From assembly GCA_027325115.1 (NCBI GenBank), contig DAHWFG010000592.1:1-12745 (forward strand): DNA of 12,745 bases, read 5' to 3'. The notes under the pieces are model-generated. The model saw only the letters and a program-made list of their open reading frames with translations, was not told the DNA's origin and did no database searches. The translations under genes and the position numbers were made by a program. This stretch comes from JAKBCQ01 sp021807585. GTDB taxonomy: Bacteria > Planctomycetota > Planctomycetia > Isosphaerales > Isosphaeraceae. How positions within the stretch are numbered: position 1 is the first letter of the stretch; each line of letters begins with the position of its first letter. This document shows, one piece after another, positions 6,629 to 12,745 of this stretch.

Positions 6629-7774
6629 TTAATATTCTTGATCTTCGGTTAAGCGGGAGCGGACGACGCGTGTGCGACGATTCGCGGAGTCGACGATCGC
6701 ACGAAATCGGACGAGGTTCGCGGGTTCGCCGGGTTCAAGTTTGGGCTCGGGTCGACCCAAAAGTCGTGCGGGGTTGACGGTCATCGAGCGGATGGCGTTC
6801 TCGAGCGAAACGCCTACGATCTCGGTCATAAACGCGAGCGCATCGAACTGATCGCGGCATGAGCCCGCGAGATAGGGAGTTCCGGCGACGATCACCTTGC
6901 CCGAACGAGTCACCTCCCACGATCCGTAGCGACCCGGCGGCGAGCCCGCGAGCGGGCTCATATCGCTGATCGTGATCGAGCGGTCGTCCCCTTTGGCTCG
7001 CATCAACACGCGCAACGTCGAAGCGTCCAGATGATCGCCGTCGGCGATGAAGGAAGCAGATAAGCGATCGTCACCCGCTTGAATCCAGATCGGATTGGGG
7101 TGCCTGGGAAGCGTCGACGCGATTCCGTTCCCCAGGTGCGTGCTCAATTTCGCTCCCGCTCGCACGGCTCGATCGATCGTTTCATCGTCGGCGGCGGTGT
7201 GCCCGAGAGCGACGACGACCCCCGCGTTTGAAAGCCGTTGGATGAACTCGATCGATCCCTCGCGTTCGGGGGCGAGCGTGACGATCGCGATCGCTCCCTC
7301 GGCGGCGGCTTGAAACCGCTCGAATTCGTCCCAGGTCGGGTCGCGCATCGCTTCGGCCTGATGAGCTCCTCGATATCCATCCAAAGTTGAAAGATAAGGC
7401 CCTTCCAGATGAATACCGAGGACCGCGGCGGCGACATCGGCGTGTCGACGGCACGCCCGCGCGATCGCTCCGAGCCCGGCGATCGTCGCCGATTCGGTCG
7501 CCGAGATCAGCGTCGGACAGATCCGAGCCTCGCCGAGTTTCACGTGCTCGCGGACGATCCAGGCAACCTGTTCGGAGTCGATCGCGGGATCGGCGAACGA
7601 GATTCCCTCGCGACCGTTGGTTTGCAAATCCCAGAACGCGGGAGCGACATATTCCAAATCGTCGATCGACCCTCGAACCTCGGCGGGCTCGATCGATTCG
7701 ATCACCGCGTCGCGGGTCGTCAATCGAATCGGCGCCCCCGTCGACCAGAGCCGTGCTAAAAATGATGCAGTCAT
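6629..7774 (-). CDS. nagA: N-acetylglucosamine-6-phosphate deacetylase family amidohydrolase
   Basis: This 381-residue protein has the length and motif order of NagA, the cytoplasmic enzyme that converts N-acetylglucosamine-6-phosphate to glucosamine-6-phosphate and acetate. Visible motifs: PAFWDLQTNG (Q51, N53, the QxN form seen in E. coli NagA in place of HxH), GIHLEGPY (E124, metal ligand), ALGHTA (H192), STHLGNGI (H213, N216), DGDHLD (H248) and SDMSPLAG (D271, expected catalytic acid/base), then NPARLLG near the C-terminus. HLGNGI and DMSPLAG depart from the more usual HLFNAM and DAxAAAG, so this is a divergent member whose exact substrate may differ. The start ATG 7774..7772 has AAGAG six bases upstream. 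It converges on the VWA gene, with 24 bases between the stops, and is divergent from the 8073 gene. No nagB, transporter or regulator is nearby. Confidence 0.85.
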   Translation of the reverse strand: MTASFLARLWSTGAPIRLTTRDAVIESIEPAEVRGSIDDLEYVAPAFWDLQTNGREGISFADPAIDSEQVAWIVREHVKLGEARICPTLISATESATIAGLGAIARACRRHADVAAAVLGIHLEGPYLSTLDGYRGAHQAEAMRDPTWDEFERFQAAAEGAIAIVTLAPEREGSIEFIQRLSNAGVVVALGHTAADDETIDRAVRAGAKLSTHLGNGIASTLPRHPNPIWIQAGDDRLSASFIADGDHLDASTLRVLMRAKGDDRSITISDMSPLAGSPPGRYGSWEVTRSGKVIVAGTPYLAGSCRDQFDALAFMTEIVGVSLENAIRSMTVNPARLLGRPEPKLEPGEPANLVRFRAIVDSANRRTRVVRSRLTEDQEY

Positions 7775-8072
7775 AACACACTCTTGATGTTTATCGCGTC
7801 GAAATCAAACGTCGATCGAGTCGATTCATGATACAAGACGAGGGGGGAACTCTCGATATTCGTCCGGAACCGTTCGTCGATGTGCGATCGTCCGACCGAC
7901 AAGTTCGGTTTCGAGATCGGCGCGTACTCAATCGATAATAAAAGACATAATAATTCGTAAGTATCACGAGACGACGGCGGATCAATCGAGCCCTTTATCT
8001 TCGCCTTCGATTGCAATACATTGAGATTCGCACTCCGCGCGGCTTTTCACGGTTGATTGCAAGGACATACTC
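7775..8072. promoter_or_regulatory. Divergent intergenic region with AT-rich island
   Basis: This 298-base gap separates the divergent nagA-like gene and the 8073 gene, so promoters for both should lie here. The most promoter-like part is an AT-rich island at about 7930..7957, holding GATAAT (7934..7939) and CATAAT (7946..7951) on the plus strand; neither has a convincing -35 partner. AAGGA at 8061..8065 is the ribosome binding site for ATG 8073 (7-base spacing). A minus-strand frame from TTG 8016 to 7771 crosses the gap but is poorly supported. Confidence 0.35.
8009..8062 (+). repeat. Direct repeat GATTGCAA upstream of the 8073 gene
   Basis: The octamer GATTGCAA occurs at 8009..8016 and again at 8055..8062, 46 bases apart, with the second copy touching the ribosome binding site. 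Two copies just before a start could form an operator for a dimeric or cooperative regulator. Octamer pairs at this distance can also arise by chance, so this is only a candidate site. Confidence 0.3.
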
Positions 8073-11000
8073 ATGCCGAAGCTTCCTTCATTCCGAATCT
8101 CGCCCCCGATCGCCGCGGTTTTCCTGGCTTTGTTCGGCTTTTCGGGAGACTTCACGCGAGGGGACGACGGCGCCCGCCGGCGGACGGGTACGATCGAGCC
8201 TCTGCTCCGTGATCGGATTCAGGCGGGGGGCGGAGATCGGTTCGAGGTTCGCGAGCGGCGCGTTTCGTGGAAGACGAACGAGACCGCGATCATTATATGC
8301 GACATGTGGGACGATCATCATTGCAAGGGCGCCGCGGCGCGGGTGGCCGAGATGGCGCCGACGATGAATCAGGCGATCGCCGCGGCGCGCGACCTGGGAG
8401 TGACGATCGTTCACGCTCCCAGCGAATGCATGAATTATTATAAAGATCATCCCGCGCGGAAACGGGCTCTCGCCGCGCCGAAGGCGGTCGATCTCCCCGC
8501 CGATATGGCGAACTCATGCTCGCGCATTGATTCCGAACCCGCCGGAGCGTATCCGATCGATCAATCCGACGGCGGTTGCGATTGCGGGCCGACTTGCCCG
8601 ACGGGAAAGCCCTGGACGCGACAAATCGCATCACTCCAAATTCAAGATAGTGATTATATCAGCGATTCCGGCGCCGAAATTTGGAACGTCTTTCGTAAGC
8701 TTGGCGTTAAAAATGTAATCATTATGGGCGTGCACACGAACATGTGCGTCGTCGGACGTTCGTTCGGGCTACGGAACATGGCGAGGCACGGGATGAACGT
8801 CGCTCTCGTCCGCGATCTTACGGATACGATGTACAACTCGCGTCGCAGCCCTTACGTTAGTCATTTCCGCGGGACCGATCTCGTCGTCGCGTATATTGAA
8901 AAGTACATCGCGCCTTCGGTCGAATCGACGAGTTGGACGGGGCTTGCACCGTTTCGCTTCAAGCCCGACGACCGTCCTCGCGCCGTATTCGTGATCGGGG
9001 AGGACGAATATCGCACGTGGGAAACGCTTCCGGCGTTTGCGCGCGACGAACTTGAACCGCGGGGTATCCGCTGCAATTTCGCGATCGCGGCCGCGGACAA
9101 ACCGAACGAATTCCCGGGTATCGAGGCGCTCGACGACGCCGATTTGCTCGTTCTGAGCGTCCGCCGTCGCTCTCCCAAAATCGATCAACTGAAACGCATT
9201 CAAAAATTTATAGAATCCGGCAAACCGACGGTCGCGATTCGAACCGCGTGCCACGCGTTCGATACGCGGGGTAAACATTCCGCGGGGGAGGGGGAATGGC
9301 GCGAGCTCGATCACGACGTTTTGGGAGGGAATTACACGGGACATCACGCGAACGGAGTCGATCCGACCGTCGTCACGGCGCCCGGCGCCGCCGCGAACCG
9401 AATCATTCAAGGATTTCCTCAATCGTTTATCAGTAAGGGATCGCTTTATCGCGTCAGTCCGCTTGCTAAATCAACGCATGTTCTTTTAATAGGATCGATT
9501 CCGGGTTTTGCCGCCGAGCCGGTCGCGTGGACGAACGATATCGGTAAAGGACGGATCTTTTATACGTCGCTCGGTCATCCCGCCGATTTTCAGGCGCCCG
9601 CGTTTCGCACGCTGCTTAAGAACGCGATTTTCTGGGCGGTCGGGCGCGAGGAATCGGAACCGAAGCGGAAAGCGGGGGCCGGCGATGTGTCTGGAGCGCA
9701 AACAAATCGGTCGAAATCCGAACCCGGTCGGGCGGCGCCGAAGCCGAAGCCGAAGCATCCGGCGCTTGCTCCCAAAGAGGCTCTCCTGGCTCTGGAAACG
9801 CCCGACGATCTCAAAGTCGATCTCGTTTTGGCCGATCCCGATATCACACAACCTGTGTTCATGAATTTTGATGAGAGAGGAAGGCTTTGGGTCGTCGAAT
9901 ACCGTCAATATCCGGATCCCGCGGGGCTTAAGCTGCTGAGCAAGGACGGAGTGTGGCGGGCGATTTATGACAAAATACCCGAGCCTCCGCCGCGCGGGGT
10001 CAAAGGCGCCGATCGGATCTCGATTCATGAGGACGCCGACGAAGACGGGGTATTTGAGAAGCATAAGATCTTCGTCGACGGCTTAAATATCGCGACTTCG
10101 TGCGCCCGGGGCAGGGGAGGGGTGTTCGTGCTCAACCCTCCGTATTTGCTTTTTTACGCCGATAAGAACAACGACGACATACCCGACGGCGATCCCGAGG
10201 TGTTGCTCGAGGGATTCGGGCTCGAGGATACGCATTCGGTTGTGAACAGCCTTCGATGGGGACCCGACGGTTGGTTGTACGCGGCGCAGGGGAGCACGGT
10301 GACCGCGAACGTGCGAAGGCCTGGGTCGAAAGAAACGCCGATTCACTCGCTGGGTCAGCTCATCTGGCGTTATCATCCCGAGAGTAAGAGATACGAGATT
10401 TTCGCCGAGGGAGGGGGGAACGCGTTCGGCGTGGCGATCGACGCCAAGGGTCGAATTTTCTCGGGGCACAACGGCGGCGATACGCGCGGGTTTCATTATG
10501 TGCAAGGGGGTTATTATCAAAAAGGATTCTCGAAACACGGGCCGCTCTCCAATCCGTACGCGTTCGGCTATTTCCCGGCGATGAAGGGAGATCATATTAT
10601 AAGATTTACACATAATATATTGATTTACAACGATGGAAGTTTGCCCGATCGCTATCGCGGCAAGCTTTTCGGCGTCGATCCGCTTAACAATCGAACGACG
10701 CTCAGCGAGCTGATCGTCGACGGTTCGTCGTTCGTCACCAAAGAGCTCGCTCCCGCGATTTCGAGCCGCGACCTTCGGTTTCGTCCGGTCGACATCAAGC
10801 TCGGCCCCGACGGATCGATTTACGTCGCCGATTGGTATGACGAATATGCGGCTCATTCGCGCCATCACGAGGGTCTGATCGACAAGACGACCGGTCGGAT
10901 TTACCGGCTCCGGTCGAAATCGTGGAAGCCTTCGCCGGCTTTCGATATGAACGCGATGACATCGATCGAACTCGTCGACGCGCTCGGCGGACCGAACGAA

Positions 11001-12653
11001 TGGACGCGAGCCGAGGCTTTGAGGTTGATCGGGGATCGAAAGGTACTGAAGATTATACCGTCTTATATGAACTTATTGAGGACGGAGAGCGGGACGGTCG
11101 CGCTCGAGGCGCTTTGGGCGTTAAATATGTGCAACGGGATCGACGAGGCGAACGGGCTTGCGTTGCTCGATCATCCCGATCCGCAGGTACGGCTTTGGAC
11201 GGTTCGGTTGCTGGGCGATCGCAACGAGGTACCGAGCGCGATCGCGGCGAAGTTCGTCATGATGGCGAAGGTCGATAAGAACATCGAGGTTCGTTCCCAG
11301 CTCGCTTGTTCGGCGCGGCGGCTTCGGGCGCCGGATTGCCTGCCGATCGTCGTCGAACTTTCAAAACGATCCGAGGATGTAAATGATATTCATATACCGC
11401 TTTTATTATGGTGGGCGATCGAATCGAAGGCGGTTTCGGATCGTCGCGCCGTACTTGCGCTTTTTGAAGATCCCTTATTCTGGAAGCTTCCGATTGTGAA
11501 CAAGTATATTGCGCCGCGGATAACCAGGCGTTACGCCGCGACGGGCCGACACGACGATCTAGAAACATGCGTTCGCTTAATCAAGTTTGCGCCTGATGAC
11601 GAATCGAAACGCGCCGCGATATCGGGGGTCGAGGCGGCGTTGGCGGGAGGGCCGGCGCCGCGGCTGCCGAGCGAGCTGATCGAGGCGCTGGGGGGAACGG
11701 CGGGGGGATCGATTACGCTGGGAATTCGCACGGGCGATTCCAAGGCGATCGCCAAGGCGCTCGAGGCGTTGAAAAATCCCGCGGTCGACAAGACGATCTT
11801 ATTGCAATATATACAAGCTTTTGGAGAGAATCGACGACGCGAGGCGGTTCCGGCGCTGGTCGATACGGCCGAACGCTCGACCGACCCGGCGCTGCGCGGA
11901 GCGGCGATGACGGCGCTTCGCGGTTACGACGACGCGTCAATCCCCAGAGCGATTCTTGCAAGTTTCGCTTCAAACACCGAGGATCTCCGCACGGCGGCTC
12001 TAGAATTATTGATCGCTCGCCCCGCGTCGACGCTCGAATTGTTCGGCGCGATCGAATCGGGAGCGATCGATCCCGCGACGATCCCCGAGGAAATCGTCGC
12101 GTCGCTTCGATCGAATCGCGATCCCAAAATTAAGGGATATGTTCATAAATATTGGGGGGATGAGAAACGGGTCGATTCGGCGGGGATTCGCGGCGAGATC
12201 GAGCGGATCACGTCGATCGTGATGAACGGCGAGGGAGTTCCCAAGAAAGGCGAATCGATCTTTGTCGAGCGTTGCGCCCGGTGCCACAAGATGTTCGACA
12301 AGGGGGCGAATGTCGGCCCCGATCTGACGAGCTACAAACGCGACGATCTTGATACGATGCTTTTGAACATCTTAAATCCGAGCGTTGAAATTCGCGAGGG
12401 GTACGGAAGTTTTGTCGTGGCGACGAGCGACGGCCGAACGATCGTCGGCGTTCTTGTGGATCAGGACCCGCGCGGCGTGATTCTTCGGGGCGCCGACGGC
12501 CGCGACGAGATCGTGCCCAAATCCGAGATCGACGAGATGAAGCCGTCGGATCGATCGCTGATGCCCGAGGGGGCGCTGCGATCGCTTACCGATCAACAAA
12601 TCCGCGATCTTTTCGCCTACTTGCGGATCACCCAGCCGCTGATCGATAAATAA
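8073..12653 (+). CDS. Secreted multidomain fusion: isochorismatase-like, ThuA-like, dehydrogenase propeller, HEAT-like, PVC-type cytochrome c
   Basis: A 1526-residue protein. After a signal peptide (hydrophobic core IAAVFLALFGFSG) comes an isochorismatase-like cysteine hydrolase domain (about 60-285) with D77 and the nucleophile motif GVHTNMCV (C225). The usual lysine between them is not evident, and a C-x-C-x3-C cluster (C169, C171, C175) is present. Next is a ThuA-like, glutamine-amidotransferase-fold domain (about 300-525, with TACHAF and NYTGHH). A Pro/Lys linker leads to a beta-propeller of the PVC membrane-bound dehydrogenase type (about 574-950), with Asp-rich loops such as EDADEDG (653-659). 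HEAT-like helices follow (about 970-1370). The C-terminus is a PVC-type haem domain with CARCH (C1401, C1404, H1405) and a possible Met ligand in SLMPEG. It probably oxidises or hydrolyses carbohydrate outside the cytoplasm; the substrate is unknown. AAGGA precedes ATG 8073 by 7 bases. Confidence 0.9.
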   Translation: MPKLPSFRISPPIAAVFLALFGFSGDFTRGDDGARRRTGTIEPLLRDRIQAGGGDRFEVRERRVSWKTNETAIIICDMWDDHHCKGAAARVAEMAPTMNQAIAAARDLGVTIVHAPSECMNYYKDHPARKRALAAPKAVDLPADMANSCSRIDSEPAGAYPIDQSDGGCDCGPTCPTGKPWTRQIASLQIQDSDYISDSGAEIWNVFRKLGVKNVIIMGVHTNMCVVGRSFGLRNMARHGMNVALVRDLTDTMYNSRRSPYVSHFRGTDLVVAYIEKYIAPSVESTSWTGLAPFRFKPDDRPRAVFVIGEDEYRTWETLPAFARDELEPRGIRCNFAIAAADKPNEFPGIEALDDADLLVLSVRRRSPKIDQLKRIQKFIESGKPTVAIRTACHAFDTRGKHSAGEGEWRELDHDVLGGNYTGHHANGVDPTVVTAPGAAANRIIQGFPQSFISKGSLYRVSPLAKSTHVLLIGSIPGFAAEPVAWTNDIGKGRIFYTSLGHPADFQAPAFRTLLKNAIFWAVGREESEPKRKAGAGDVSGAQTNRSKSEPGRAAPKPKPKHPALAPKEALLALETPDDLKVDLVLADPDITQPVFMNFDERGRLWVVEYRQYPDPAGLKLLSKDGVWRAIYDKIPEPPPRGVKGADRISIHEDADEDGVFEKHKIFVDGLNIATSCARGRGGVFVLNPPYLLFYADKNNDDIPDGDPEVLLEGFGLEDTHSVVNSLRWGPDGWLYAAQGSTVTANVRRPGSKETPIHSLGQLIWRYHPESKRYEIFAEGGGNAFGVAIDAKGRIFSGHNGGDTRGFHYVQGGYYQKGFSKHGPLSNPYAFGYFPAMKGDHIIRFTHNILIYNDGSLPDRYRGKLFGVDPLNNRTTLSELIVDGSSFVTKELAPAISSRDLRFRPVDIKLGPDGSIYVADWYDEYAAHSRHHEGLIDKTTGRIYRLRSKSWKPSPAFDMNAMTSIELVDALGGPNEWTRAEALRLIGDRKVLKIIPSYMNLLRTESGTVALEALWALNMCNGIDEANGLALLDHPDPQVRLWTVRLLGDRNEVPSAIAAKFVMMAKVDKNIEVRSQLACSARRLRAPDCLPIVVELSKRSEDVNDIHIPLLLWWAIESKAVSDRRAVLALFEDPLFWKLPIVNKYIAPRITRRYAATGRHDDLETCVRLIKFAPDDESKRAAISGVEAALAGGPAPRLPSELIEALGGTAGGSITLGIRTGDSKAIAKALEALKNPAVDKTILLQYIQAFGENRRREAVPALVDTAERSTDPALRGAAMTALRGYDDASIPRAILASFASNTEDLRTAALELLIARPASTLELFGAIESGAIDPATIPEEIVASLRSNRDPKIKGYVHKYWGDEKRVDSAGIRGEIERITSIVMNGEGVPKKGESIFVERCARCHKMFDKGANVGPDLTSYKRDDLDTMLLNILNPSVEIREGYGSFVVATSDGRTIVGVLVDQDPRGVILRGADGRDEIVPKSEIDEMKPSDRSLMPEGALRSLTDQQIRDLFAYLRITQPLIDK

Positions 12654-12745
12654 GCTATCGCATGCGTACAATTATTTATGTGAGACGTTCATCACTCGCG
12701 GCCGGAGAGCGCACACCGAAAAATTGGTCGTGTATTTAGGTCGAC
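12654..12745. other. Intergenic tail, no feature recognised
   Basis: The 92 bases after the stop of the cytochrome fusion gene contain a short AT-rich stretch (about 12670..12682) and an A-run near 12719. I see no hairpin with a T-tract, no start codon with a ribosome binding site and no RNA gene. The region may hold the promoter of a gene beyond the edge. Confidence 0.5.

Larger units (their letters stand above)
233..12585. repeat. Dispersed HIP1-like octamer GCGATCGC, 16 copies
   Basis: The palindrome GCGATCGC occurs, by my reading, with first bases at 233, 1389, 1473, 1950, 3148, 4195, 4234, 5240, 7287, 7461, 8373, 9081, 11215, 11238, 11745 and 12578: about one per 800 bases. All copies are inside genes. 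Twelve of the 16 read in frame as Ala-Ile-Ala (GCG ATC GC-), three as Gly/Arg-Asp-Arg and one in the third frame. The same word is known as HIP1 in cyanobacteria. The core CGATCG is more abundant still. Confidence 0.8.

Noticed and set aside
7771..8016. 81-residue minus-strand frame whose TGA overlaps the nagA-like ATG (ATGA overlap)
   Set aside because: It needs a TTG start without a clear ribosome binding site, has no recognisable domain, and fills exactly the gap where two divergent promoters are needed. The ATGA overlap is suggestive but not sufficient.
8769..9422. 217-residue minus-strand frame under the isochorismatase/ThuA region
   Set aside because: It is Arg-rich and lacks recognisable motifs, while the plus strand carries well-conserved domain motifs throughout. 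It is a shadow frame of GC-rich coding DNA.

Overview
The window looks like a piece of a planctomycete chromosome (PVC superphylum). The strongest taxonomic signal is the 1526-residue protein at 8073..12653. It ends in a dehydrogenase-type beta-propeller, HEAT-like repeats and a single CxxCH haem domain, an arrangement characteristic of Planctomycetes and Verrucomicrobia. DNA is GC-rich (roughly 60% by eye), with dense GATC/CGATCG words and many secreted or membrane proteins. I see no rRNA, tRNA, CRISPR array, insertion sequence or phage gene.

Layout. (1) 1..580, minus: 5' part of a membrane-anchored protein of unknown function that runs off the left edge. (2) 581..773: divergent intergenic region with a sigma70-like promoter reading right. 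(3) 774..2198 and 2230..5262, plus: a two-gene unit of an MBOAT O-acyltransferase and a 1010-residue protein joining a GT-C/DUF2142-like polytopic membrane domain to an SGNH-hydrolase-like domain. (4) 5263..5478: intergenic, with two hairpins, one followed by T-rich sequence (possible terminator). (5) 5479..5628: a 49-residue single-span membrane microprotein with a very good ribosome binding site, then 5660..6604, a secreted or anchored VWA protein with an intact MIDAS. (6) 6629..7774, minus: an N-acetylglucosamine-6-phosphate deacetylase (NagA) family protein, converging on the VWA gene. (7) 7775..8072: divergent intergenic region with an AT-rich island and a short direct repeat. (8) 8073..12653, plus: secreted fusion of isochorismatase-like, ThuA-like, propeller, HEAT-like and cytochrome c domains. 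(9) 12654..12745: tail with nothing I can call.

How the genes may work together. The MBOAT gene and its neighbour look like one envelope-glycan module: a membrane glycosyltransferase-like part, plus the MBOAT/SGNH pair used elsewhere to O-acylate extracytoplasmic polysaccharides (as in AlgI/AlgJ/AlgX or DltB/DltD). NagA could serve amino-sugar catabolism, but no other nag gene is present. The large cytochrome fusion is probably extracytoplasmic and redox-linked; its substrate is unknown. No single new defence or mobile system is evident. The most unusual items are the two domain fusions, the microprotein, and the high density of the HIP1-like octamer GCGATCGC.
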